Of a stretch of 64,000 bases of DNA, positions 7,217 through 17,077 are shown piece by piece (position 1 is the first letter of the stretch; each line of letters starts with the position of its first letter). The position numbers and the translations under genes were made by a program. The stretch comes from Paludibacteraceae bacterium (GTDB taxonomy: Bacteria > Bacteroidota > Bacteroidia > Bacteroidales > Paludibacteraceae), in contig JAFSLP010000075.1 of NCBI GenBank assembly GCA_017448345.1, positions 1-64,000 of the forward strand, given 5' to 3'. The notes under the pieces are model-generated. The model did no database searches and was not told where the DNA came from. It was given only the letters and a program-made list of their open reading frames with translations.

Positions 7217-8977
7217 ATGGAAAACGAAAAAAAACAGACTGAAGAAAGAAGTCTCAATTTCATTGAGCAGATTGTAGAGAAAGACCTCGCTGAGGGAGTG
7301 AACAACGGACGCATCCAGACCCGTTTTCCGCCGGAGCCGAACGGATACCTCCATATCGGACACGTCAAAGCCATCTGCATGGACTTCGGTATCGCCGAGA
7401 AATACAACGGCGTTTGCAACCTGCGCTTTGATGATACCAACCCCGTCAAGGAGGACACGGAGTACGTAGAGACTATCGAACGCGACATCCGGTGGCTCGG
7501 TTTCAAATGGGGCAGGATTTTCTACGCCTCCGACTATTTCGAGCAGCTGTACGACCTCGCTATCCGTTTCATCAAGGAGGGAAAAGCCTATGTCGATGAG
7601 CAGACTGCCGAGCAGATAGCCGAGCAGAAAGGTACCCCTACCGAGCCCGGAGTGGCTTCCCCCTTCCGCGACAGACCGGTTGAGGAGAACCTGCGTCTCT
7701 TCGAAGCCATGCAGAGGGGAGAGATTGAGGAAGGAAAGATGGTGCTCCGTGCCAAGATTGACATGGCGAACCCGAACATGCACTTCCGCGACCCGATTAT
7801 CTACCGCATCATCACTTCGCATCCCCATCATCGCACAGGACACCGCTGGAATGTCTATCCGATGTACGACTTTGCACACGGTCAATCCGACTATTTTGAG
7901 GGTGTGACACACTCCATCTGCACGCTGGAGTTTGAGGTGCACCGTCCGTTGTACGACTGGTTTATTGACCAGTTCAGCGGCAAGAATTTCTGCGGACTCT
8001 CGCCTTACGGACCGGATTACCGCCCCAAACAGCGTGAGTTCAACCGGCTGAACATCACTTATACCGTCATGTCCAAGCGCAAAATGCTCCAGCTTGTCAA
8101 AGAAGGGCTTGTCGCCGGGTGGGACGACCCCCGTATGCCGACTGTCTGCGGACTCCGCCGACGCGGATATACGCCTACTGCTATCCGCAGTTTTATGGAC
8201 CGTATCGGCTACACCAAGGTGGAAGGTATGATAGACCAAGGCTTGCTTGAGCACACCGTCCGCGAGGACCTCAAAGAGAAGGCTCCGCGTGTGTGCGCCA
8301 TCTTCGATCCCGTAAAGCTCGTCATCACCAACTATGAGGGAGAAGGAGAGACTATCATCGCCGAAAATATCGATGGAATCGGGCATTTAGGCACTCGCGA
8401 GATGCGCTTTGGACGAGAGCTCTGGATTGAGCGCGGCGATTTCTTGGAGGAAGCGGACAATAAGTTCTACCGCCTTTCACCGGGAGGACGCGAAGTGCGT
8501 CTCAAGAGCAGTTATATCATTCAGGCTACAGGCTGCGAGAAGGACGGAAACGGTAATATCACAACGGTATATGCGACATACGACCCTGCCTCCAAGTCCG
8601 GCACGGAAGGCGGCAACCGAAAGACGAAGGCTACCATCAACTGGGTGGAATGCAGCTCTGCACTGGACGCCGAGGTGCGTCTCTATGACCGTCTCTTCGC
8701 GGTGGAGAACCCCTCCGCCGAAGAAGGTGACTTCCGTGACCTCCTCAACCCCGACAGCCTGAAAGTGGTGACGGCAAAAGTAGAAGGCTCCCTCCGTAAG
8801 GAAATGAAGTCTTACAGCGACAGCGCTCTTACAGCAGAGCGGTCTAACAACGAAGTGGTCGATATGTCCCACTACCAGCTCCTTAAACAAGGCTATTTTG
8901 TAGTCGATCCGGACACCACTGCAGACCACCTCGTCCTCAACCGCACCTGCTCCCTCAAGGATAATTACTTGAAATAA
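7217..8977 (+). CDS. glnS: Glutaminyl-tRNA synthetase
   Basis: 586 aa. Charges tRNA-Gln directly with glutamine. The class I signature is PEPNGYLHIGH (HIGH at 46-49) and the KMSKS-like loop is VMSKRKM near residue 283. The C-terminal half has the two anticodon-binding beta-barrels, with KVEGSLRKE near the end. Length is typical for GlnRS rather than a GluRS. The preceding small gene is 14 bp away. A perfect inverted repeat (9036-9055) downstream may end the transcript. Confidence 0.95.
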   Translation: MENEKKQTEERSLNFIEQIVEKDLAEGVNNGRIQTRFPPEPNGYLHIGHVKAICMDFGIAEKYNGVCNLRFDDTNPVKEDTEYVETIERDIRWLGFKWGRIFYASDYFEQLYDLAIRFIKEGKAYVDEQTAEQIAEQKGTPTEPGVASPFRDRPVEENLRLFEAMQRGEIEEGKMVLRAKIDMANPNMHFRDPIIYRIITSHPHHRTGHRWNVYPMYDFAHGQSDYFEGVTHSICTLEFEVHRPLYDWFIDQFSGKNFCGLSPYGPDYRPKQREFNRLNITYTVMSKRKMLQLVKEGLVAGWDDPRMPTVCGLRRRGYTPTAIRSFMDRIGYTKVEGMIDQGLLEHTVREDLKEKAPRVCAIFDPVKLVITNYEGEGETIIAENIDGIGHLGTREMRFGRELWIERGDFLEEADNKFYRLSPGGREVRLKSSYIIQATGCEKDGNGNITTVYATYDPASKSGTEGGNRKTKATINWVECSSALDAEVRLYDRLFAVENPSAEEGDFRDLLNPDSLKVVTAKVEGSLRKEMKSYSDSALTAERSNNEVVDMSHYQLLKQGYFVVDPDTTADHLVLNRTCSLKDNYLK

Positions 8978-9035
8978 TCGTTGCCCTTTGACAAGCAGTA
9001 TTCGTGCCTTTATGACTAAGTAGTAATTGTTTAAC

Positions 9036-9055
9036 GTTTCGATGCCAATCGAAAC
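9036..9055. other. Perfect hairpin downstream of glnS
   Basis: GTTTCGAT-GCCA-ATCGAAAC: an 8-bp perfect stem with a 4-base loop. No long T-run follows (CATTTT only), so it is either a weak terminator or a protein-binding site. Confidence 0.45.
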
Positions 9056-9085
9056 CATTTTAACTATTTAACAACTTAACGTATT

Positions 9086-9517
9086 ATGCGCACGCGCGTG
9101 TATAATAATAAGGAGCAGGTCTTCTGCGAATGGCGCAAACGATGGGTGCGGCTGACACCAGAGGAATGGGTACGCCAGCAATTGCTTCACCGTATGGTGG
9201 AGCAGTTGGGCTATCCCGCCTCGCTCATCGCGGTGGAGGTGGCTTTTCATCTGCCGCTCCTTGACGGAGCGGAGGAAGGCAGGTCGCTTCGCGCTGATGC
9301 GGTGGTCTATACACGGACCATGAAACCATCCATTCTCATTGAGTGCAAGGCGGAGACGGTGCCCCTGACCCAGAAGACGCTGGACCAAGCCCTTGTCTAT
9401 AACCGCAGACTGCAGGTGCCCTATCTGATTCTGCACAATGGTCCGCAGACGGTTTTTGTGGACATTAGCGGCAATGAACCACGGTTTAGCGCCTCTATTC
9501 CGCCCTTTATGGCATAA
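9086..9517 (+). CDS. HsdR_N-like nuclease-fold protein
   Basis: 143 aa, resembling the stand-alone type I restriction enzyme R N-terminal domain (HSDR_N, PF13588) common in Bacteroidales. Residues fitting the PD-(D/E)xK fold are an Asp in LRADAVVY and the ExK pair in ILIECKAET, with a following Gln-rich helix (TQKTLDQALVYNRR). No helicase or specificity subunit is nearby, so it is probably not part of a restriction system. Its real role is unknown. The start ATG 9086 follows an AT-rich leader. Confidence 0.75.
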   Translation: MRTRVYNNKEQVFCEWRKRWVRLTPEEWVRQQLLHRMVEQLGYPASLIAVEVAFHLPLLDGAEEGRSLRADAVVYTRTMKPSILIECKAETVPLTQKTLDQALVYNRRLQVPYLILHNGPQTVFVDISGNEPRFSASIPPFMA

Positions 9518-9551
9518 AAAAGTGCAAGAAAGTAAATTTTTTGCCTAAAAA

Positions 9552-9583
9552 TTTGTGTATGTCAAAAAAAAGCAGTACCTTTG
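9552..9583 (+). promoter_or_regulatory. Promoter of tRNA-Met
   Basis: TTTG (9552-9555), 20 bp, TACCTTTG (9576-9583). The spacer GTATGTCAAAAAAAAGCAG is shared exactly with the promoter of the gene at 12047. Confidence 0.8.
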
Positions 9584-9645
9584 CACCCGCTTTTGACCGG
9601 AAAGCCCCAACGGTACATTGTAAATGACCCAATGGTACTTTCTTT

Positions 9646-9719
9646 GGCGGGATAGCTCAGCTGGTTAGAGCGCATGATTCATAATCATGAGGTCCCCAGT
9701 TCAATCCTGGGTCCCGCTA
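9646..9719 (+). tRNA. tRNA-Met (anticodon CAU)
   Basis: 74 nt. Acceptor GGCGGGA pairs with TCCCGCT (one G-U), discriminator A; D-arm GCTC...GAGC; anticodon stem CATGA/TCATG with loop TTCATAA, anticodon CAT; T-arm CCCAG-TTCAATC-CTGGG. The presence of a Watson-Crick-like first pair and the D-arm suggest an elongator tRNA, but an Ile tRNA with a lysidine-modified CAU cannot be excluded. CCA is not encoded. Confidence 0.92.
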
Positions 9720-9761
9720 CGAAAGAAGCCCACTCGTATGAGCGGGCTTCTTTCGTTTGTT
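9720..9761 (+). terminator. Terminator of tRNA-Met
   Basis: CGAAAGAAGCCC pairs with GGGCTTCTTTCG (12 bp) around a 12-base loop, followed by TTTGTT. It lies directly after the tRNA and close to the end of convergent metG. Confidence 0.8.
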
Positions 9762-9788
9762 CCGGTCTTATCGGCATATCCTCGGTCC

Positions 9789-11864
9789 TCAGCCGACGGC
9801 GGAGCCGTTCTTGACGGGCGCGGAGACGGTGGTGACTACCAGTTTGCCGTCTGCATCAACGGCGGAGAGAATCATTCCCTGAGACTCAATGCCCATCATC
9901 TTGCGTGGCGGGAAATTGGCGATATACAGCACCTGTTTGCCTACCAGTACGGACGGGTCCGGATAGCTCTGTGCTATACCGGAGAGGATGGTGCGTCCGC
10001 CCATGCCGTCGTCCAGCTTGAACTGCAGCAGACGGTCGGATTTCTTCACGGGGGTACATTCCAAGACGGTAGCTACGCGGATGTCGGTTTTGTCGAATTC
10101 ATCGATAGTGGTCGTCTCTTTCACAGGCTCAGGACGCCAGTTCTTGAGAGCCTCGGCTTTGGCGGCTTCCTCGTTCTCTTTCTTGATACGCTCCAGACGG
10201 TCAAGCTGTGCTTGGATGGCGGAGTCCTCTATCTTCTCGAAGAGCAGGCTGATTTCGCCCAGCGGTTGTCCTTCCGGCAGGAGGTCGATGCGACCGAGGT
10301 CCTCCCATCCCGTGCTCTCGTTCAGGCGGAGCATGGCTTTCAGTTTCTCTGACGAGAACGGCAGGAACGGCTCGAAGGCGATAGCGAGGTTGGCGGCTAT
10401 CTGTAATGCCAGATGCAGCACGGTAGCCGTACGGGACATGTCGGTCTTGGCGAGTTTCCAAGGCTCGGTATCGGCGAGATACTTGTTCCCGATGCGGGCA
10501 AGGTTCATCGCCTCTTTCTGTGCGTCGCGGAAGCGGAAAGCCTCGAGCAGTTCTTCCAGCGTGGCTTTGACATTCTTGAAGTCCTCGATGGTGGCTTTGT
10601 CATAGTCGGTCAGTTCTCCGCAAGCGGGTACGCGTCCTTCGAAATACTTGCCCGTGAGCACGAGTGCGCGATTGATGAAATTGCCGTAGATGGCTACCAG
10701 CTCGTTGTTGTTGCGTGCCTGAAAATCCGCCCATGTGAAGTCGTTGTCTTTGGTCTCCGGGGCATTGGCGGTCAGCACATAGCGCAGCACATCCTGTTTG
10801 CCCGGGAAATCATCAAGGTATTCATTGAGCCAGACCGCCCAGTTGCGGCTGGTGGATATCTTGTCTCCCTCAAGGTTGAGGAACTCGTTGGACGGCACGT
10901 TGTCCGGCAGGTTGTATCCCTGCGCCTTGAGCATGGCGGGGAAGACGATACAGTGGAAGACGATGTTGTCTTTGCCGATGAAATGAATCATACGTGTGTC
11001 GTCTTGTTTCCACCATTTCTCCCATGGTCCGTATTTGTCCGGCTGCGCGTCGCACAGCTCTTTGGTGTTGGAGATATAACCGATAGGTGCGTCGAACCAC
11101 ACATAGAGCACTTTCCCTTCCGCTCCTTCCACAGGCACGGGGATACCCCAGTCGAGGTCGCGTGTCACGGCACGGGGTTTGAGCCCGCCGTCCAGCCAGC
11201 TCTTGCATTGCCCATATACGTTGGGACGCCATTCCTTATGGTTGTTGAGAATCCAGTCCTCCAGCCATGCCTGATACTTGTCCAGCGGCAGATACCAGTG
11301 TTTGGTGGCTTTCTTGGTCAGCGGGTTGCCCGTCTCGGCATTGTAGGGGTTGATCAACTCATCGGGCGAGAGAGTGGCTCCGCATTTCTCGCACTGGTCT
11401 CCATACGCACCCATCGAGTGGCAGCGGGGGCATTCGCCGCGTATGTTCCGGTCGGTGAGGAAATGACCGGTCTCAGGGTCGTAGAACTGCTCGGAAGTCT
11501 CTTCCTCGAACTGTCCGGCTTCGTACATAGCCCGGAAGTAGTCTGCCGCAAACTGATGATGAATGGCGGAAGTGGTGCGGGAATAGATGTCGAAACTGAC
11601 CCCGAAGTCCGCAAACGAGCGTTTGATGAGTTCGTGATAACGGTCCACCACCTGCTGGGTAGTGATGCCCTCTTTGCGGGCACGGATGGTGACCGGAACG
11701 CCATGCTCGTCGCTGCCGCAGACGAAGAGAACTTCTTTTCCTTTCAAACGGAGATAGCGGGCGTAGATGTCCGCTGGTACATACACTCCTGCAAGGTGCC
11801 CGATATGCACCGGACCGTTGGCATAAGGAAGTGCTGCTGTAATTAAAGTGCGATTAAATGCCAT
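9789..11864 (-). CDS. metG: Methionyl-tRNA synthetase with C-terminal tRNA-binding domain
   Basis: 691 aa. Class I signature HIGH at 20-23, zinc knuckle ([18 protein letters not shown], about 145-165), KISTS as the KMSKS-equivalent, anticodon-binding helical domain, and a C-terminal EMAP/Trbp111-like OB-fold ([20 protein letters not shown] to [16 protein letters not shown]) that promotes dimerisation and tRNA binding. ATG 11864 ([17 protein letters not shown]) matches the family start; the frame is open 74 codons further upstream but that part is 5' untranslated, because the promoter is at 12029-12060. The resulting leader is about 160 nt, long for this genome. Confidence 0.95.
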   Translation of the reverse strand: MAFNRTLITAALPYANGPVHIGHLAGVYVPADIYARYLRLKGKEVLFVCGSDEHGVPVTIRARKEGITTQQVVDRYHELIKRSFADFGVSFDIYSRTTSAIHHQFAADYFRAMYEAGQFEEETSEQFYDPETGHFLTDRNIRGECPRCHSMGAYGDQCEKCGATLSPDELINPYNAETGNPLTKKATKHWYLPLDKYQAWLEDWILNNHKEWRPNVYGQCKSWLDGGLKPRAVTRDLDWGIPVPVEGAEGKVLYVWFDAPIGYISNTKELCDAQPDKYGPWEKWWKQDDTRMIHFIGKDNIVFHCIVFPAMLKAQGYNLPDNVPSNEFLNLEGDKISTSRNWAVWLNEYLDDFPGKQDVLRYVLTANAPETKDNDFTWADFQARNNNELVAIYGNFINRALVLTGKYFEGRVPACGELTDYDKATIEDFKNVKATLEELLEAFRFRDAQKEAMNLARIGNKYLADTEPWKLAKTDMSRTATVLHLALQIAANLAIAFEPFLPFSSEKLKAMLRLNESTGWEDLGRIDLLPEGQPLGEISLLFEKIEDSAIQAQLDRLERIKKENEEAAKAEALKNWRPEPVKETTTIDEFDKTDIRVATVLECTPVKKSDRLLQFKLDDGMGGRTILSGIAQSYPDPSVLVGKQVLYIANFPPRKMMGIESQGMILSAVDADGKLVVTTVSAPVKNGSAVG

Positions 11865-11909
11865 ATTTTGTGTAATTTTTATACAAAATTGATTATTTTC
11901 TTCAAAAAT

Positions 11910-11941
11910 CTTGCGTATGTCAAAAAAAAGCAGTAACTTTG
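11910..11941 (+). promoter_or_regulatory. Promoter of the outer-membrane protein gene at 12047
   Basis: CTTG (11910-11913), 20 bp, TAACTTTG (11934-11941). It points at, and lies downstream of, the oppositely directed metG promoter, so the two 5' leaders overlap in antisense. Confidence 0.75.
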
Positions 11942-12028
11942 CCGCCGCGTTCCATAAAAGGACTCCATATAACGCTGTGTAAGTGTTCGTAGAGGCTGAA
12001 CAGCGGTGTGCATTTCCGAAATCGGGTG

Positions 12029-12060
12029 CAAAGGTACTACAAAAAAATGAAAAATACAAA
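12029..12060 (-). promoter_or_regulatory. Promoter of metG
   Basis: On the minus strand: TTTG (12060-12057), 20 bp, TACCTTTG (12036-12029). Confidence 0.75.
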
Positions 12061-13237
12061 TTATTCGTTGAAAAAACATTTAACATATTCTGTTTTGCTG
12101 CTGTTGGCGGTGCTTTCAGGTACAGTCAAGGCAGAGGATACACATTTCATAGGAGGTAGTATCAGTGTCGGCGAATGGTCGTTGCTGCCGTTCCAGAAAG
12201 GAGGGAATACGGGTAATGATGTCACTGATGAGACCACAATTCAGCCTATGCCTATGCCTGCTGCAACTCATGCTGCATCTGCCGAGCCGGTGAAATACAA
12301 ACCGAGTGTGGGTGCTGCAGGGAGTCTGGTGTTCCAATACGAGTTGCAGTACAAGCCTCACTCTTACAGTCCCGTGACGCTTCTTTTTGATGCCGGATTA
12401 GGTGCTTCTGCCGGATGGACGAGTTATCAGCAGAGCACTAATATGCTGGATTCTATACCTACTCCGCAGACAGATAAATACGGTAATGAGTTCACATTCA
12501 TGTATGCCGTGACGGGGCGCAGAGACCAATACCTGAATGTCGCATTGCAGATTCCGCTGATGATAGGTTTGCAATACAACCATTTCTACGGTTTGGCTGG
12601 TGTTAAGTTCTATTATAACCTGTTGACCAAGAACATATCGGAAGGTACATTGTCCACGTATGGCAAATATCCCGACCTTATCGGAAGCCCGGTAGGTTCA
12701 GGAGAATTGCATAATATGCCGGAATACCAGTACTTTGAAAACGTGGAGATGGATGCTTCGAGTGTTACAGGTTCGGCAGGAATAGATATTGACGCCAGTC
12801 TGGAATTGGGCTACCGCATCGGCGCATTGTCCCGTGAAACAGGTTTTGACGTGCCGAAACGCAAGACGGAGTACCGTATCGGTGTCTTTGCCGATTTCGG
12901 ACTCTTCAACTGGAGCAAAGCAAACAGTGCTTCTACTGCTTCGGCAATTGTGGGTGCGAAAGATAAGACCTATGATGCAGATGCAGCGTTCAACCCCTAT
13001 AAGCCTGACGGCTCTATCGGAGACAACCGCTCTATGGTGGAAGGGATACAATTGACGGATATCATGCAGACAAGCACGTTTGCTGACAAGTTCGTACACA
13101 GCCTGATGGTGGGTATCAAGTTCACTGTTCTCTTCGAACTGCCCAAGCCCGGTCAGTGTGTCATCTGCCGCGATTCCTATCAGTCAATCTATAAGTCAGG
13201 AGGCAGCCGAAAAGGAATGAAGTATGAGGAGGAATAA
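12047..13237 (+). CDS. Secreted outer-membrane beta-barrel-like protein, unknown function
   Basis: 396 aa. ATG 12047 gives a clean signal peptide ([20 protein letters not shown] then AVLSGTVKA, cleavage before EDTHF). The mature part alternates aromatic/hydrophobic strands with polar loops (for example [54 protein letters not shown]), the pattern of an outer-membrane barrel with 8-12 strands. A Met/Pro/Ala-rich linker ([15 protein letters not shown]) follows the first strand. No family could be named. Its 3' end overlaps the convergent diadenylate cyclase gene by 42 bp. Confidence 0.75.
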   Translation: MKNTNYSLKKHLTYSVLLLLAVLSGTVKAEDTHFIGGSISVGEWSLLPFQKGGNTGNDVTDETTIQPMPMPAATHAASAEPVKYKPSVGAAGSLVFQYELQYKPHSYSPVTLLFDAGLGASAGWTSYQQSTNMLDSIPTPQTDKYGNEFTFMYAVTGRRDQYLNVALQIPLMIGLQYNHFYGLAGVKFYYNLLTKNISEGTLSTYGKYPDLIGSPVGSGELHNMPEYQYFENVEMDASSVTGSAGIDIDASLELGYRIGALSRETGFDVPKRKTEYRIGVFADFGLFNWSKANSASTASAIVGAKDKTYDADAAFNPYKPDGSIGDNRSMVEGIQLTDIMQTSTFADKFVHSLMVGIKFTVLFELPKPGQCVICRDSYQSIYKSGGSRKGMKYEEE

Positions 13238-13975
13238 TTCGTCTTCCTTCACCTCACGGATAGAATTGTCTTTGGCTACGGAAATCAATCCGGTCTCTTC
13301 GGACACCACGATACATGTGGCGTCCGTTTTTTCTGTCAGTCCGAGTGCAGCGCGGTGGCGGAGACCGTAATGCTGCGGGATAGTCTGGTCTTTGCTGACA
13401 GGCAGAATGCAGGCTGCTGCAAGCATCTTGCCGTTACGGATGACCAATGCGCCGTCATGCAGCGGTGTGTTCTTGAAGAAGATATTCTCAATCAGTCTGG
13501 CAGAGACGACTGCATCGAGCCGTTCGCCTGTATCCACAATCTCTTTAAGGCTGCTGTTGCCTGCCAGCACAATCAGCGCACCGGTCTTGGTGGAAGCCAT
13601 ATGGCGGCAGGCTTGTGTTATCTCCATGATTTGCTGGCGTGATTCCCCGTTGTCTTCCGGTCCGCGATGGCGGAACAGCTGCCATGAGGAGAAGCCGGCA
13701 CCGATGCGGTAGAAAAACATACGTATCTCTTCCTGAAAGATGACGATGATGGCTATGGCGCCTACGGATATGATGCGGTCAAAGAGAGCGCCGGTGAGGT
13801 CCAGCTGGAATACATAGCTTACGAGGAACCATACAACGATAAACGCCAAGATACCCCAGAAGAGGTTGGCTGCACCTGTCTTACGCAGCAGGCGGTACAT
13901 CTCATACAAAAGTCCTGCCACCAGCAGGATATCTATCAAATCCTTGAATCCGAATGAAAAAGCCAGAAAATGCAT
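13196..13975 (-). CDS. cdaA: Membrane diadenylate cyclase, CdaA type
   Basis: 259 aa. Makes the second messenger c-di-AMP from two ATP. Three N-terminal membrane helices (about 12-28, 38-58 and 62-80) are followed by a DisA_N/DAC domain with DGA at 174-176 and RHR at 206-208, both required for catalysis. Length and order match CdaA of Bacteroidetes and Firmicutes. In many Bacteroidales it lies next to folP, as here (67 bp after folP, same strand). The gap is occupied by CATTTACTATTTAGT repeats. The last 42 bp overlap the gene on the other strand. Confidence 0.93.
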   Translation of the reverse strand: MHFLAFSFGFKDLIDILLVAGLLYEMYRLLRKTGAANLFWGILAFIVVWFLVSYVFQLDLTGALFDRIISVGAIAIIVIFQEEIRMFFYRIGAGFSSWQLFRHRGPEDNGESRQQIMEITQACRHMASTKTGALIVLAGNSSLKEIVDTGERLDAVVSARLIENIFFKNTPLHDGALVIRNGKMLAAACILPVSKDQTIPQHYGLRHRAALGLTEKTDATCIVVSEETGLISVAKDNSIREVKEDELFLLILHSFSAAS

Positions 13976-13979
13976 AATA

Positions 13980-14780
<801 letters not shown>

Positions 14781-14784
14781 GATG

Positions 14785-14792
14785 CAAAGGTA
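14785..14792 (-). promoter_or_regulatory. -7 element of the folP promoter
   Basis: TACCTTTG on the minus strand; the -33 element is not clear. The GTG start lies four bases downstream. Confidence 0.6.
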
Positions 14793-14897
14793 CTACAAAT
14801 AATTGAAAAAAAGTGTAAATTTTCGTGTTTTTATGGGAAAAATGCACTTTTTTTTCATTTTTTGCCAAAAAGTTTAGTTTGTTTGAGAAAAAAATAG

Positions 14898-14905
14898 TAT
14901 CTTTG
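14898..14905 (+). promoter_or_regulatory. -7 element of the gldJ-like/gcvH promoter
   Basis: TATCTTTG, preceded by an A-tract (GAGAAAAAAATAG). The start codon lies about 80 bases downstream. Confidence 0.65.
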
Positions 14906-14986
14906 CAGGCTGAAACATGTGTACGTGTGTCTGCGTGCCTGTACGCATGGTTAAAAAACAAGGATTAGAGAAATATTAAAACCAAT

Positions 14987-16597
14987 ATGATGTATATGAA
15001 AAACGTATGTAAGTATCTATTGATTGTTTCGGTAGTCATGGGTGCGGCATCCTGCCAGCAGCGTGAGCTCAACACCCGCGTGAGCAACACAACGGGTTGG
15101 AATTATTTCGACCAGAGAACTACCAATTTCCAAGCCAATGAGGGTGTAGGTAATGTAAACCCGGTAGGAATGGTTCCTATTCAGGGTGGTACGTTCACCG
15201 TAGGCGAGAAGGATGAGTTCCTGACAGCACCCCGCAACAACGAGACGCGTAGTCTGACTGTCAGTTCGTTCTACATGGACAAGTATGAGATTACGAACCT
15301 GAACTGGAACGAGTATCTGCACTGGCTGGAGTTTGTGTTCGGCGCAGTAGCTCCCGAGTTGGTTGACCAAGCCAAACCGGACCATACCGTATGGCGTGAA
15401 GACTTGGCGTACAACGACCCGTATGAGGACAACTATTTCGAGCACCCGGCTTTCTCTTTCTACCCGATAGTGGGTGTTACATGGGAGCAGGCGATGCAGT
15501 ACTGCCAGTGGCGTACGGACCGTGTGAATGAGATGGCACTGATCAATGCCGGTGCTATGGTCGTTCCTCCGTTCGGCGATTTGCAACCCACAGACGACGA
15601 AGCATACAAGGACGAATGGGAACAACAGAACGGTTACGAGATGTATTCGTATGAGGAAGTCAGCCCCGAGGATCCCGAGCAGACCGTGACGATGTACCGT
15701 CCGCCGTTTGAGTGGATACGTGACAAGTTTGTGTTCAACACCGATAAATATCTGATGGATGAGAGTTATGTACCGGAGTACGGCCGCCGTCCGCTGCGTG
15801 ACAGCTATGGCACGGAGCGCAAGGTGAATATCGCCGACGGTATTTTCGTGACCGGTTACCGTCTGCCGACAGAGGCTGAGTGGGAGTTTGCCGCTTATGC
15901 GCCAGTAGCCGGAGAGGACGGACTGACCATCGAGGGTAAGGTTTATCCGTGGAGCGGTTATCATCCCCGTGACATGTCGAAGAAGAACCTCGGTCAGATG
16001 AGCGCCAACTTTGTCCGTGGCAGAGGCGATATGATGGGTGTGAGCGGTGCGCTCAACGACCGCCGTGTAATCACCAATCCGGTGGATGAGTTTGCTCCGA
16101 ATGATTTCGGTCTGTATAACATGGCAGGTAACGTAAACGAGTGGGTGATGGATGTATATCGCGAGACGACCTATCAGGAGACCAGCGAGTACAACTCCTA
16201 CCGTGGTAATATCTACAGCCATCCGGTGCTGGACGAGAACGGCAAGTTCCAGATTGACAGCGTAGGCAGAGTGATGATTACGTGGGGCAAGGAAGATGAT
16301 AAGCGTGACGTGATGGATGGTGATTTTGCCAGCCTGATAGACACCGACTATCCGCTGGACACCACCGGCATGGAGAATCTGGAGGCAGTCAAGTATGACC
16401 CGACGGATGTACTGGCACCGGAGATTACCAAGAAGACGCGTGTCTATAAGGGCGGTTCATGGGCTGACCGTATCTACTGGCTCAACCCCTCCAGCCGTCG
16501 TTATCTGGACCAAGACAAGGCTTCATCCAAGATTGGTTTCCGCTGCGCAATGTCCACATTGGGCGACCAGATACCCGGAACACCGGTAATACGTTAA
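14987..16597 (+). CDS. gldJ: GldJ-type gliding/type IX secretion lipoprotein (FGE-sulfatase fold)
   Basis: 536-aa lipoprotein: signal peptide with lipobox GAASC (Cys23), then a formylglycine-generating-enzyme-like fold (MVPIQGGTFTVGEKDE, SSFYMDKYEITNLNW, YPIVGVTWEQAMQYCQWRTDRV, YRLPTEAEWEFAA, YNMAGNVNEWVMD, YKGGSWADRIYWL, GFRCAMS). The features WLEFVFG, VWREDLAYNDP and WRTDRVNE are those of GldJ more than of GldK/PorK, and the gldL/M/N genes that accompany gldK are absent. GldJ supports assembly of the type IX secretion system in the outer membrane; it is not an active sulfatase-modifying enzyme. gcvH follows after 31 bp. Confidence 0.8.
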   Translation: MMYMKNVCKYLLIVSVVMGAASCQQRELNTRVSNTTGWNYFDQRTTNFQANEGVGNVNPVGMVPIQGGTFTVGEKDEFLTAPRNNETRSLTVSSFYMDKYEITNLNWNEYLHWLEFVFGAVAPELVDQAKPDHTVWREDLAYNDPYEDNYFEHPAFSFYPIVGVTWEQAMQYCQWRTDRVNEMALINAGAMVVPPFGDLQPTDDEAYKDEWEQQNGYEMYSYEEVSPEDPEQTVTMYRPPFEWIRDKFVFNTDKYLMDESYVPEYGRRPLRDSYGTERKVNIADGIFVTGYRLPTEAEWEFAAYAPVAGEDGLTIEGKVYPWSGYHPRDMSKKNLGQMSANFVRGRGDMMGVSGALNDRRVITNPVDEFAPNDFGLYNMAGNVNEWVMDVYRETTYQETSEYNSYRGNIYSHPVLDENGKFQIDSVGRVMITWGKEDDKRDVMDGDFASLIDTDYPLDTTGMENLEAVKYDPTDVLAPEITKKTRVYKGGSWADRIYWLNPSSRRYLDQDKASSKIGFRCAMSTLGDQIPGTPVIR

Positions 16598-16628
16598 TTG
16601 AAAATTAAAAATCAAGAATTAATATTTT

Positions 16629-17003
16629 ATGAATTTTCCTGAAAATATCAAGTACACGAGCGAACATGAGTGGATTCGCGTGGAGGGAGACGAGGCTTTT
16701 GTAGGAATCACCGATTATGCCCAGTCCGAGTTAGGCGAGATAGTCTTTGTGGATGTTCCCACAGAGGGCGAGACGGTAGGTCAGGGCGAGGTGTTCGGTT
16801 CTATCGAGGCAGTAAAGACGGTGAGCGACTTGAACATGCCGGTGACAGGCGAGGTGCTGGAGGTCAACGGCGCTCTGGATGCACAGCCGGAGCTGGTGAA
16901 CAACGACCCGTACGGCGAGGGATGGATTATCCGTATTGCCGTGAAGGACGCCTCAGAGCTCGACAAACTGATGGACGCGAACGAATACGAGGCTTCGCTC
17001 TAA
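16629..17003 (+). CDS. gcvH: Glycine cleavage system H protein
   Basis: 124-aa lipoyl carrier that shuttles the aminomethyl group between the P and T proteins. The lipoylated lysine is Lys63 in [12 protein letters not shown]; the fold is complete ([18 protein letters not shown] to [13 protein letters not shown]). The P and T proteins are not in this window. It follows the gldJ-like gene on the same strand after an AATTGAA-type heptamer stretch and ends at a strong hairpin terminator. Confidence 0.95.
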   Translation: MNFPENIKYTSEHEWIRVEGDEAFVGITDYAQSELGEIVFVDVPTEGETVGQGEVFGSIEAVKTVSDLNMPVTGEVLEVNGALDAQPELVNNDPYGEGWIIRIAVKDASELDKLMDANEYEASL

Positions 17004-17031
17004 GGTACGGTCCGAAGGACACACATTATAT

Positions 17032-17063
17032 AATAATACGCGCACACGCGCGTATTATTTTTT
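17032..17063. terminator. Bidirectional terminator between gcvH and the DUF4421-like gene
   Basis: 11-bp perfect stem AATAATACGCG / CGCGTATTATT with a 6-base loop and a T-run after it (A-run on the other side). It serves both convergent genes. Confidence 0.8.
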
Positions 17064-17077
17064 GTGCAGCTTCTGGA

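Noticed and set aside
9086..9517. Type I restriction system
   Set aside because: Only an HsdR_N-like domain is present; no helicase, HsdM or HsdS gene is nearby.
9789..12086. metG start at 12086 (765 aa)
   Set aside because: The upstream 74 codons cover the metG promoter and have no similarity to the family start; [17 protein letters not shown] at 11864 does.
14987..17003. gldK-L-M-N operon
   Set aside because: The lipoprotein looks like GldJ and the following genes are gcvH and an unrelated outer-membrane protein.
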